From Hymenobacter montanus (GTDB lineage Bacteria > Bacteroidota > Bacteroidia > Cytophagales > Hymenobacteraceae), in assembly GCF_014699115.1 (NCBI RefSeq), contig NZ_JACXAD010000011.1:96651-160650 (forward strand): 64,000 bases of DNA, given 5' to 3'. Below the pieces are notes generated by a model, which searched no databases, was not told where the DNA came from, and was given only the letters and a program-made list of their open reading frames with translations. The translations under genes were made by a program, and so were the position numbers. Shown piece after piece: positions 33,899-43,400 of the stretch (the first letter of the stretch is position 1; the number at the start of each line of letters is the position of its first letter).

Positions 33899-34972
33899 CT
33901 ATAGTTTTTTTCTCTCCCGTAGTAGCCCCACCAGCAAAGCTTCAATAGCATCATCATGGTCGGCCGGAGAGGGTGCATCATACCAAATAGGATAAATGCC
34001 GTGGTCGGTCAAAAAGCTTTCCCTTTCACGCAACCAATCAGCATCAGTAGGCAAAGGCAGAAATGCAAAATGCTCGGGCTGTCCAGTATCAGCTTTAGCA
34101 GTTTTTTTTAACACCTGCATAGTGCGGTCTTGCGCCAAGCTACAGCCCATAAATAACAGACTCTTGCCCCCAGCTACCCGACTTAGCTCGCGGCGCAAAT
34201 AGCTTCGTGCGGCGTAAGCTTGCTTGTACTCTTTACTAAGAAATACGCGTTGGCTAGGATAACGCTCATCGCCATGCAGTTTAATTAGCGCAGGTTTGGT
34301 ATCATCATAGTATTGCTGGACATTTTCTAATTGCTGATTACCATGCAAAACAAATTTGAAATCATACCCCTCACTTGCGTAAACGTCCTCCAGAATGTTG
34401 TCGTAGTTTGTTGTGAATACCCAACGGTGAAATAGATGCGGCAACAAGTGTACTGGCCCTTGTATAGCGTCCGGTGACACATCAAAGTGAGTGCGCATAT
34501 GGTCCATGAATAAACGACGCCCCATATGCTTGTGTACGAGGTCAGCCGCTGCCTCATAATTCATATTCGCATCGCTCAGTAGATTTTCCAGTTCGCCAAT
34601 AGAGCAACGCTTAGCCTCAGGTGGAGCTTCACGCAGCTTGCGCAGGAAATCGGACCACAACAGCATACCTGACGAAAGCGACATACCTGCTCCTACAAAA
34701 GCGGCTACCTGTTGCCGCTCGAGTGCATTAATCAGACGTTTAAAGCGCGCTTCGTTGTGAGGCGGCTCTAATGCCAAAATAGTGCGCAAGCGCGCAAACC
34801 TACCGGGTAGCCATTCCTCATCACGCCAGCGCAGGTACTCTGCATAGTAAGTTTGAGAGCCTGGGTCCAAAATGGCCAACGGACTCATCTTCACGCCACC
34901 AATCTGCACGTCACCATCAGCAGCCAAATCGGCCCGCACCTGCTCCTCAAACTCGCGTATCAGCCGCTTCAT
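33899..34972 (-). CDS. SIR2-domain protein inside the hsd operon
   Basis: A 357-aa protein with a complete SIR2-like NAD-binding core: GAGMS (94-98), TTNYD (187-191), KLHGD (231-235, His233) and GCSLAQD (276-282). Prokaryotic SIR2_2-type proteins of this kind are commonly NAD+-degrading effectors in phage defence (ThsA, DSR, SIR2-HerA, SIR2-Ago). Residues 1-85 form a basic helical N-terminal domain that I do not recognise. No membrane helix is seen. It starts 6 bases after the hsdS stop and ends 9 bases before the hsdR start, so it is an integral operon member. The role as an effector triggered by the RM complex is inference. Confidence 0.88.
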   Translation of the reverse strand: MKRLIREFEEQVRADLAADGDVQIGGVKMSPLAILDPGSQTYYAEYLRWRDEEWLPGRFARLRTILALEPPHNEARFKRLINALERQQVAAFVGAGMSLSSGMLLWSDFLRKLREAPPEAKRCSIGELENLLSDANMNYEAAADLVHKHMGRRLFMDHMRTHFDVSPDAIQGPVHLLPHLFHRWVFTTNYDNILEDVYASEGYDFKFVLHGNQQLENVQQYYDDTKPALIKLHGDERYPSQRVFLSKEYKQAYAARSYLRRELSRVAGGKSLLFMGCSLAQDRTMQVLKKTAKADTGQPEHFAFLPLPTDADWLRERESFLTDHGIYPIWYDAPSPADHDDAIEALLVGLLRERKKL

Positions 34973-34978
34973 GGGGCA

Positions 34979-36331
34979 TTAGTTTAGGCGAATTTCGCCG
35001 GATAGAAGTTTGGGCAGGAGTTCGTCGCGTAAGACTGCAAGATTTTTCATCTCAGCCCTATTTGTTTCAATCAAAGAATGTATTGGCGTTATAAAATCAT
35101 CAAACGCGTCAAGAGTGCTTTTATCTGGTGAAAGCATCTTAATTGAGCGCAAATAGGATACCGGTCTAGCAATAGACGGCACCCCTGACGAAGAAGTGTT
35201 TGCTAATATCTGATGCTGCCCTGCGTCGGAGCTGAAATGGTAAATCAAGTAATTAGCTGACGTCACCGTAGTGTCGGGCCGAAGGAAAAATTGCCGTTGT
35301 GAGAGGATATATCTGTCATATTGTGAAGCATTCGGAATCAATGCTACTTGACCAATACTACCTGCATGTGTAAACACAATATCCCCTCTTTGTACAGCGG
35401 CTTTATTGAGTTGCTGCGCGTGTTCCTCCGTAACAAAATTGAAGCTACTGTCCTCTAGCATAAAGGTGCGTAGGTGCTGGCCGCTGATTACGGGCACTCC
35501 TTCAGGTACAAATGTGGAAACCTTAATTGATGAGCCAAACGGGCCCATTGCGACGCGTTTAGCCAATTCCTCCACAGTTTTTATTTTCCACCCCACCGGA
35601 ATCTCCCCCATCGCCGAATCCTCCAACGCTGCTGGGAACAGCGCCAGCAATTCCGGCATGAGGCCGAGGCGGCGGCAAATGCTGTCTTCCGGCTCGCCGC
35701 TGGCTTTGGCCCGCACCGGGTCAAAATCCACGAACCATGACTGGAAAAGGGTGCGCGCCAGTTGTTCTAGGGTGGCGTTTAGTTGGCTGTTTAGCTCGAT
35801 TTTGTCGTCTAGGGTGCCAAGGATGTGGGCAATGCGGCGTTGCTCTGCCAGCGGGGGCAGAATAACGGGTGTATTGCGCAGGATACCCAAATTTGTATGA
35901 GGTACACCCACCTTTATGGCGTGAGCATCAATGTAAGCTAGCTGTTCCGGAGAGCTGAAAATGTAATACAGAAAAAGCGAGTCTACCTTCTGGGGGTCTG
36001 GTGTTAGCTTCATCTGACTTTGTGATACTATGTAAGTATCATATAAGCCATGAGGCACTAATGCAACTTGTCCAAGAGTGCCCCTTTGAGTAAAAATTAA
36101 ATCACCTGGACGGGCAGTATTCGCTGCAAGTGCTTGAGCTTTTTCTTCTGTTACAAACACAAAGTCACCACCAATTTGGCGCGAACCCATATTCTGCCCG
36201 CGAATTACAGGCACCCCTTCTTTGACGTAATCTTTCGATACTAAATTAGAACCAAAAGGGCCGCCTACAAGGGCATTTTTTTTGGTGTCTGCAATATCCC
36301 CTATGGTAACTACCGGCCACTCATTCGCCAT
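34979..36331 (-). CDS. hsdS: Type I restriction specificity subunit S
   Basis: DNA-recognition subunit with two target-recognition domains separated by conserved helices. The two halves are visibly related. TRD1 begins GPFGSNLVSKDYVKEGVPVIRGQN and has ARPGDLIFTQRGTLGQVAL. TRD2 begins MGPFGSSIKVSTFVPEGVPVISGQH and has VQRGDIVFTHAGSIGQVAL. The central spacer helix (LAEQRRIAHILGTLDDKIELNSQLNATLEQLARTLF) matches the family. I use the ATG 36331 (MANEWPVV), overlapping hsdM by 11 bases; a TTG at 36343 is possible. The recognition sequence cannot be predicted, but it should be bipartite. Confidence 0.94.
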   Translation of the reverse strand: MANEWPVVTIGDIADTKKNALVGGPFGSNLVSKDYVKEGVPVIRGQNMGSRQIGGDFVFVTEEKAQALAANTARPGDLIFTQRGTLGQVALVPHGLYDTYIVSQSQMKLTPDPQKVDSLFLYYIFSSPEQLAYIDAHAIKVGVPHTNLGILRNTPVILPPLAEQRRIAHILGTLDDKIELNSQLNATLEQLARTLFQSWFVDFDPVRAKASGEPEDSICRRLGLMPELLALFPAALEDSAMGEIPVGWKIKTVEELAKRVAMGPFGSSIKVSTFVPEGVPVISGQHLRTFMLEDSSFNFVTEEHAQQLNKAAVQRGDIVFTHAGSIGQVALIPNASQYDRYILSQRQFFLRPDTTVTSANYLIYHFSSDAGQHQILANTSSSGVPSIARPVSYLRSIKMLSPDKSTLDAFDDFITPIHSLIETNRAEMKNLAVLRDELLPKLLSGEIRLN

Positions 36332-38054
36332 AACCCAACCCAATTAAATTCTCTTCAATAACCCCTTGCAGCCGCGCACTTTCTGCGAACTGCTCGCGCA
36401 GGCGGGCCGCTAGCTGCGGCATCACCACTTCAAACGACTCGCCTTCGCGCTCCTTGGCTTCGGCCCCCACGTAGCGACCTGGCGTCAGCACGTAGTCGTG
36501 GGCTTCGATTTCAGCTAGGGTGGCGCTCTTGCAAAAGCCGGGCGTGTCGGCGTACCCGGTGCCGCGCTGCCAGTGGTGGAAGGTTTCGGCCACGCGCTCA
36601 ATGTCGGCTTGGGTGAAGTCGCGCAGCACCCGGTCCTTCATGTAGCCCACCTCGCGGGCATCGATAAACAGGACTTCGCCGCGCCGGTCGCGGCGGCCAT
36701 CGCGGGCTACCTTGCTTTTGCTGAGCACCCAGATGCAGGCCGGAATCTGGGTATTGGTGAAGAGCTGGCCGGGCAGGGCCACCATGCACTCGATGCGGTC
36801 GTCCTTGATGAGCTCGCGCCGGATGTCACCCTCCGTGTTGGTGTTCGACGACATCGAGCCGTTGGACAACAGCAAGCCCATGCGCCCCGTCGCATTCAGC
36901 TTGTGTAGCATGTGCAGTATCCAGGCAAAGTTGGCGTTGGCGTTGGGCGGCGTGGCGTAGTCGGCCCAGCGGCGGTCGTCGCGCACCTGCTCCATGCCCC
37001 AGTCCTTGAGGTTGAAAGGCGGGTTGGCCATTACGAAGTCGGCCTTCAGGTCCGGAAACTTGTCACTAAGCAGCGTATCGCCCAACTGAATGTCGGCCTC
37101 GATGTTGCGAATCACCAGGTTCATCTGGGCCAGCCGCCAGGTGGTGGGGTTACTTTCCTGCCCATACACCGCGATTTGCCGCTTGCGCTCTTCTACCGCC
37201 TTCTTGCGCTCCTTGTGATTGAAGGTTTGCTTGTCGGCGTGCTGCTCGATGAACTTTTCGCTTTGCACAAAAAATCCCCCCGAGCCGCAGCACGGGTCGT
37301 ACACCCGCCCCGAGTAAGGCTCTAGCAGCTCCACAATCAGCGACACCACCGACTGCGGCGTGTAGTACTGCCCGCCCTTCTTGCCCTCGGCGCTGGCAAA
37401 CTCACCCAGGAAAAATTCATACACGTGCCCCAGAATATCCTTGGCACGCAACTCGCCGTGGTTGAATGGGATGCCGGCCACCAAGTCAAGCAGGCGACCC
37501 AACTTATCGGGATCAAGCTGCAAGCGGGCAAAATCCTTGTTCAGAACGTTTCTCAGCTTCTTCGGATTGTCGTCTTCAATGGCCTGCATGGCCCGGTCGA
37601 GCAGAATGTCGAGGCCCTTGAATTTTTCCGGTTCACCCTTTGGGTTGTCTTTGGTCACACTACCGGGTTCAATCAGAGGCGGTCCATCCAGCACAATTAC
37701 CGGCTCGCCAGGGGCCAGCTTGGCATTGGCTTGCAGAAACTGCCAGCGTCCGCGCGGGGATACCCAAAAGATATTTTTCTCGGTGTAGTAGTCGCGCACT
37801 TCCAGCTCTGCTTTCAGTAGCTCCGGCGCAAGCTCCTCGCCCAAAAAGTAGTCGCTGTCAGGGTCGGCAAACTGCTGCTTCAGCTCAGCCCGTCGGTCTT
37901 CAAAGGAATCCGAAATGTATTTCAGAAAAATCAGCCCCAGCACGATGTGCTTGTACACGGCAGCGTCGAGGTTGGAGCGGAGCTGGTCGGCCGAGTTCCA
38001 GAGGCGGCGGTCCAGGTCTTTTAAGAACTGTTGGGATTCGGAAGGAAGAACCAT
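36321..38054 (-). CDS. hsdM: Type I restriction N6-adenine methyltransferase subunit M
   Basis: Modification subunit. The HsdM N-terminal domain (LWNSADQLRSNLDAAVYKHIVLGLIFLKYISDSF) is followed by the SAM domain with motif I (VYDPCCGSGGFF) and catalytic motif IV (ANPPFNLKDWG), an N6-adenine type. GGQYYTPQSVVSLIVELLEPY is also typical. Length (577 aa) is normal. It is the first gene of the operon. The 527 bases upstream include the terminator of the previous gene and another hairpin at 38174-38197, which could be a leader structure. No clear promoter was identified. Confidence 0.96.
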   Translation of the reverse strand: MVLPSESQQFLKDLDRRLWNSADQLRSNLDAAVYKHIVLGLIFLKYISDSFEDRRAELKQQFADPDSDYFLGEELAPELLKAELEVRDYYTEKNIFWVSPRGRWQFLQANAKLAPGEPVIVLDGPPLIEPGSVTKDNPKGEPEKFKGLDILLDRAMQAIEDDNPKKLRNVLNKDFARLQLDPDKLGRLLDLVAGIPFNHGELRAKDILGHVYEFFLGEFASAEGKKGGQYYTPQSVVSLIVELLEPYSGRVYDPCCGSGGFFVQSEKFIEQHADKQTFNHKERKKAVEERKRQIAVYGQESNPTTWRLAQMNLVIRNIEADIQLGDTLLSDKFPDLKADFVMANPPFNLKDWGMEQVRDDRRWADYATPPNANANFAWILHMLHKLNATGRMGLLLSNGSMSSNTNTEGDIRRELIKDDRIECMVALPGQLFTNTQIPACIWVLSKSKVARDGRRDRRGEVLFIDAREVGYMKDRVLRDFTQADIERVAETFHHWQRGTGYADTPGFCKSATLAEIEAHDYVLTPGRYVGAEAKEREGESFEVVMPQLAARLREQFAESARLQGVIEENLIGLGYGE

Positions 38055-38383
38055 TTAAAACATAGCTTAAAGGCGGTTAAAAAGATTATTTAATCACCTC
38101 GGGAAGTAAAGGCACGAAGGTAAACTTACGCCTTCAAGTTTTAACCAATATTGAGCAATAAGGCAAAGAGAACCCCCTGCCGCTTCCGCAGCAGGGGCCT
38201 CTATAGTGGGCGCCAGTGGCGAAGCGTAGAACTTGAGTGGCAGGCAATAAGCAACGGCTGCTGTGATGATTCGCTCGTTGCCAGTAATAAGAAACTCCCA
38301 AAGGAGTGCCGCTACGGAAGGCCCCGATGTGGACCTTTCACCGCACTAATTCCCAACGAGCGGGAAGCCACCACCCCAACGAA

Positions 38384-38415
38384 AAAAGGCCCTGACTATC
38401 CAGCCAGGGCCTTTT
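38384..38415 (-). terminator. Terminator after the second M43 gene
   Basis: aaaaggccctg (38384-38394) pairs with cagggcctttt (38405-38415) around 10 bases. On the minus strand the right arm ends in a six-base T-run. This protects hsdM from read-through from the protease gene. Confidence 0.75.
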
Positions 38416-38494
38416 CTGAGGGCGATGTTAGTACTCTGGCCGACTCCAACAAACGGCTGCTAGAGCAGTCTATCGGTGCGTGTCCCTGTCGTCA

Positions 38495-38531
38495 GGCTCT
38501 CCTCTCCTGAGGAGAGGGGCCGGGGGTGAGG
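38495..38531 (-). repeat. Dispersed GC hairpin element, inverted copy
   Basis: On the minus strand it reads cctcacccccggcccctctc then tcaggagaggagagcc, matching the 37-base element at 5797 and 28202 with a few changes at the loop. It sits just after the stop of the M43 gene. Confidence 0.8.
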
Positions 38532-38581
38532 TTCCCCGGCTGCGCCCGGTACACGGACCGATAAACCATTGCTATCAGCAA

Positions 38582-39880
38582 TTACTCCTTCTCGAAGCGC
38601 TGGCGGATGGTTTCGCTGCCGTTGCCGATGGTGAGGTAGTACAAGCCCTTGGGCAGGGCGCCCACCTCCACCTGGCCGCGGCCGTTGTAGCGGGTTCCGG
38701 TCATTTCGTGGCCGCTCATGTCGTACACGCGCACGGCGTACCGGGCGGCGTCGGCTCCGGCCGGCAGGCTCAGGTTGAGCGCCTCAGCGGCGGGGTTGGG
38801 GTAGAGCGACACTGACTTAAGGGCGGCCATTGAGCGCGCCGCGCCGGTCGAAGTAGCCAGTGAAGCGCGGGGACCGCCGGCCGCCAGCACGGCGTTTATG
38901 CGGGCGCTCTGGCCGGGCGAGAACATGTACATGCACTTGTCGTCGGTGTAGTCCATGTAATTCATGCTCATGTCGCCCTGGTTCGAGCACGACACGTGGG
39001 GGAAGGCCGCGCAGCCGTAGTTCTCCGCCCCCTGGTTGGGGGTATCGTCGACCAGGTCGGAGCCGGTGCAAGCGCCGTTGTCGTCGCCCCAGATGTGGCG
39101 CAGGTTCAGCCAGTGGCCCACCTCGTGGGTGGCGGTACGACCCAGGTCGTAGGTGGTGGTGTAGGTGCCAGCGGAGTACTTGGCCCGGCTCCCAAACGCC
39201 GAGTACAGGATTACCACGCCGTCGGTACTGGCCGAGCCGCCCGGAAACTGCGCGTAGCCCAGCAGGCCCTGGCCCAGGTTACAGGCCCACAGGTTGAGGT
39301 ACTGGGAAGCGTCCCAGGGGTTGTCGCCGCCGCGCTTCGAGCTCTTCACGGCGTCGTTGGTACTCCAGGAGGTCACCTTGGTTTGCTTGTGAATGATGCC
39401 GTTGGTGGCGGCCCCGGTGGGCGTGCGGGTGGCCAGCGCAAACCGCACCCCCACGGTGGCGGCGGTGAAAACGCCGGGGGTGTTAGCGGCGTCGGCATTC
39501 AACTTGTTGAAGTCTTCGTTCAGCACGTCGATCTGCGACTGCACCTGGGCATCGGAGATGTTCTGGGCAGCGGTGTTGTACAACACGTGTACGACCACGG
39601 GAATGGTGATGATGCCCGTTGCCGCCACCGAGCGGTTCAGGCCCTGGGCTGCGATAACGCGCCGGGTGTGGGCTTCAATGGCTTCCATGCGTTGGGCCAG
39701 GGCCGGGTCGGCGGCCATCTGGGCTCCCAGCACGTCCATGGCACCGCAGGCGCGGCGGGAGATAGCCGGGGGAGTCAGGTCTTTGGGCTGGCTGGTTGCC
39801 AGACTCTCAATCGTGTTTTGCGCCAGCAAAGATCCGGCACTGCCCAGAATGGCTAGCGCGGAGAGGTATACTTTTTTCAT
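38582..39880 (-). CDS. M43 family zinc metalloprotease with T9SS sorting domain, second copy
   Basis: Secreted cytophagalysin-type protease, 432 aa. Signal peptide MKKVYLSALAILGSAGSLLA; propeptide-like N-terminus; [21 protein letters not shown]; zinc motif [11 protein letters not shown]; Met-turn MNYMDYTDDKCMYMFS; type A sorting domain SLYPNPAAEALNL..LPKGLYYLTI. It is a paralogue of the enzyme at 14178-15632, with the same catalytic core but lacking that gene's 3-coathanger-like linker, so its sorting domain follows the catalytic domain directly. The pair probably shares substrates or acts in nutrient scavenging; this is inference. Confidence 0.94.
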   Translation of the reverse strand: MKKVYLSALAILGSAGSLLAQNTIESLATSQPKDLTPPAISRRACGAMDVLGAQMAADPALAQRMEAIEAHTRRVIAAQGLNRSVAATGIITIPVVVHVLYNTAAQNISDAQVQSQIDVLNEDFNKLNADAANTPGVFTAATVGVRFALATRTPTGAATNGIIHKQTKVTSWSTNDAVKSSKRGGDNPWDASQYLNLWACNLGQGLLGYAQFPGGSASTDGVVILYSAFGSRAKYSAGTYTTTYDLGRTATHEVGHWLNLRHIWGDDNGACTGSDLVDDTPNQGAENYGCAAFPHVSCSNQGDMSMNYMDYTDDKCMYMFSPGQSARINAVLAAGGPRASLATSTGAARSMAALKSVSLYPNPAAEALNLSLPAGADAARYAVRVYDMSGHEMTGTRYNGRGQVEVGALPKGLYYLTIGNGSETIRQRFEKE

Positions 39881-40448
39881 GTAGCTGTGGTAAATAGAAC
39901 GAAAATGAGAAGAGAGAAACGATATTTATCGACGGCCAAGCTAGGAAAAAATTTAATTATCCTCACATCCTGGCATCGGTACCTTCTTAAGCTTTACCGC
40001 TTACCACACCATTATATGCTAATAAAAAGTACCGAACACTGCGTTATTTGTAATAAAGTCAACTCATTACCAGAGTTGATGCTAACCCCATACCACTATA
40101 CCCGCGCCTCTAAAAAGCCATAATATTGTACACATCTTAGGGCATAAGCCGTTTTACCACCTTTATGTCAGCACCAAGTCTTACGCCAAAATATATCACG
40201 ATTCACGCAATAAACAGGACTGATTTAAAATCAAATCAACAAGGAAGAGGCGGGCTAGCTTACTCTCTCCATCTGCCTCTTCGATCTTAATGGTGGCCCA
40301 TACCCGTAGCTGGTACATCACCAACCGTCCAGCAGTTGCGGTAGCGCTATCTAGTCGGCTGGCGCCCCTTCTCTGAAGGCTTCGTGCTTCCAGCTTACCG
40401 GGAACAAGCTCCGGAGGGAGCACGTGATGCTCCTTTAAAAGAGGCCCC
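39881..40448. other. AT-rich then repeat-bearing spacer
   Basis: The left 320 bases are AT-rich and should contain the M43 promoter. Near 40377-40405 lies ggcttcgtgcttccagcttaccgggaa, a diverged copy of the motif ggcttcgcgcctccagcgaaccggg found at about 5999-6022 and, inverted, near 28100. A 90-codon minus frame (40196-40465) runs through this repeat and overlaps the next gene's end; I do not call it. Confidence 0.5.
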
Positions 40449-43400
40449 CTAAAACAGGAAGTCAAACCCCACGAACACCAGCTTCTCCTCCCCGACCGAA
40501 TACGTTGCGTTGATCACGGCCTGCTTGAGAATATCGACGTACACCCCGCCCCCAACTCCGGTGTGGAAGGCGCCGAGGCCCGTGCGCATGTCCTGGTCGG
40601 AATACACGCGGGCCGCGTCGGCCAAGCCCAGAATGCCCAGCTTGCCGGGAAAGAGGTAGGCATTGAACGTGAGAATTTGCAGCCGCGCCTCGAAGTTGCC
40701 GTACAGGCTGCTGCGGCCGGCGTAGCGGGTGCGGCGGTAGCCCCGCAGGTTGGTAGTGCCACCCAAGGTGTTGGCCTGGTAGAAGCGGTAGTCGCCGATG
40801 TTGCGGGCCACGCCGATGCGGCCGGCGTACGTAATCTGGAACGGGAGGTTGGGCGTGAGGTAGGCCCGCACCTCTGAGCTGAGGCGGCCAAACCGCAGCT
40901 GCTCACCATTGAGCTGAAAGTTGTACTGGAACTCGTTATACCAGCGGATGCCGATGCGCGGGTTCTTGGGCGAGGAGCTGGCGTCGAGGTTGAGGTAGAG
41001 CAGGCCGCCGAGGTACTGGTTGGTTTGGAAGTCAGAGGCTCGAATACCAAAATGGCGGTTCTCGTACGTCAGGTCGCCGTTCCGGGTCAGGCTGTCGCGG
41101 ATAACCGAGCCGAGGGGGTCCTGCTCTACCCGAAACTGCTCGTACTGTGGCCCGACGCCCAGCTTGAGGAAGCTGAACAGGTTGCGCTCCAGCGTGGGTG
41201 CCACCGTGAGCTTGGTGAAGCGCACGCGGTAAGCCGAGTTCACGGTCTGGTTGGTAACCCGGGCGCGGTTAGCGTCCTCGGTGGCCAGGTTGGCGGTATT
41301 ATTGCCCAGGCCGAAGAAGTTATAGAGCAGTTGCGGGCCGTAGTACTGGGCCACCACGCGCAAGTCGTTCCGGCCAAACAGGCGCGTAAACTGCCCCGTG
41401 TACCGCAGGTTATAGGCCGAGCGGGCCGGAGCAAAGTTGGCCGCCAGCGTTTGCTCCGAGGAGAATGGCTGGCGGCGGAAACCGTAGCGCCGGTGCGTAA
41501 CCCCGCCCCCCACCAGCACGCCGTCGTCGATGTTATAGCCGAAGAACAGGGCGGGCCCGGTGTAGTTGAGGCGGTAGTCTTTCAGGTCGAACCGCTTCGG
41601 GTGGTCGTAGCGGCTCACATCCACCCCGGGCTCGAGGCGCAGGCGGGTTTCCCGGCTCGGGATGATGACGTTGCCAGTGTCGGCGTCGTACACCTGGGTG
41701 CGGTGCTGGAAGCCGGCCACGTGGCTTCGGTCCACGATGGTGTCGCGGCCGGTGCCCGCGATGATGCGTAGCTTGATGGCCTTCTTCACGTCGCCCTTCA
41801 CCTCGTACACGTCCTTGCCGCTGATGCCGTACAGGCGCAGCTCGTCGGTCACCTGGTGCTCCAGCACCCGATCGTACAGCACCTTGGTCACCTTGCCTTC
41901 CTTCGTGATTTTGCGAACCGTCACGTGGGCGTCGCCGTTGGGCAGGCGGTCCACGGTGAAGCGCTCGTTTTTACGGGTGCCCCTAACTTCCACGATTTTA
42001 GCCACCACGTTGGCGTACTTGGCCGCGAGGTCGGGCAGCAGGTCGCGCCGGCTTTTGAGCTTGGCTACGATTTCGGCGCCGTGCAGGTCGTAAATCTCCT
42101 TGGGCCACTTCTCGCGGAAGGCCTGCTCAATCACGGCGTCGGTCAGGTGCTCCTTCAGGTACTGGGCCTGGGCCACCCACTGCTCCTGGGTTACGCCGCC
42201 CATAAAGGTGCGGTCGTTGCTCAGGGCGGTCTGGTTCAGGCCCTTGTAGTCGGCGTAGTCGTAGCCGAAGTTCTGGAAGTTGCGCACCGCAAACTTGCGG
42301 CTGATCAGAAAGGGCAGCACCCCATCGGCCTTGAAGAAGGCAATGTCGCGGTCTTCGGGCACCGCGGTGTAGGTTCGGTCGCCGTCCTTGCTCTTCACCT
42401 CGACCCAGCGCCACTGGTCTTCGTGGCGGTCCCAGTCGCCGATCCACATGTCGAAGAGGCGCGAGCGGGCGAAGGCCACCTGGTCGACCTTGTTGTCGTT
42501 GTCGTCGAGCAGGCGTTCGAGCATTTTCTCGGTGCCCACCAGGTTTTTGGCGTTACCCAGGCTGGCGACGTTGCTCTGGTCGTCCTTGGGATCCTCCTCC
42601 AGGGCCGCCGGCAGGTTCGAGAACGCGCTGTAGTACTGGCCCAGCAGGGGGTCCTGCGGAATGTAGACCGGCACCGGGTTGGTGTGCAGGATGCCCGCCG
42701 CCGAGGCCAGGGGCGGCAGCACAAACGAGGCGTACGGGTGCTGGGCCGACACCTGGTCCTGCAAAACATCCTTGGCGAAGCCCGTGCGCAAGGCTTCCGG
42801 CAGCACGGCGGCCGGGTCCTTGTCGATGCCGCGCAGCGAGAAGTTGTGGCCGGCCTCGTTGCGCACCTTCAACGAGGCCGTTTGCTTGCCGCCGCCGGTT
42901 TTGTAGGGCACCAAGCCACCTTTGTCGTGGGCCAGGTCCAGCAGCGGAAACTTTACGGGCGTGGCCCACTCCTGGCGGTAGTGCTGGCCCAGCAGCCAGT
43001 TATGCAAGCGGCCGTGCTTGTTGTAGCCGGGGTTCACGGCCACCACCACGCTGCTGTCGCGAAAGTCGGGTCGGGCAGCGGGCACCGGGGGCTTAACCAC
43101 GGCGTAGTCCTTCTTTTCCTTTTTTTTCTTCTTCTCAAGGGGCGTGACGGGGGCCGGCGGTGTCGTGACCACGTCGCGGGTAGTTTTGGCATAGAGCGGG
43201 GTGCGGAACACCAGGCGGGCCTTGTCGCCGTTGCCCACGGGCACGTAGTACTCGGCCCACACCTGGCCATCGTCGTAGTAGTTCACACGGGCCCAGCCCT
43301 TCTCCTTGTCCGAAAACAGTGCCCGGCCGCCAGGGCCGGGCTTCACGTGCTGGGTTTTACAGCCCGAGCCACTCACGATGCAGTGCGTGGTGCCCTCCTT

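Larger units (their letters stand above)
38055..38581. other. Spacer with hairpins and a dispersed repeat
   Basis: No gene seen. It contains a hairpin at 38174-38180/38191-38197 (cccctgc/gcagggg with partly paired loop), a terminator at 38384-38415 and an inverted copy of the 37-base GC element at 38495-38531. The promoter of hsdM should lie near 38060-38150, which is AT-rich. Confidence 0.5.

Noticed and set aside
28202..38531. CRISPR-like array made of the repeated GC elements
   Set aside because: Copies are kilobases apart, in both orientations, with no regular spacers and no cas genes.
40196..40465. 90-codon minus-strand frame with an ATG
   Set aside because: It runs through a dispersed repeat motif, overlaps the end of the barrel gene and has no recognisable domain.
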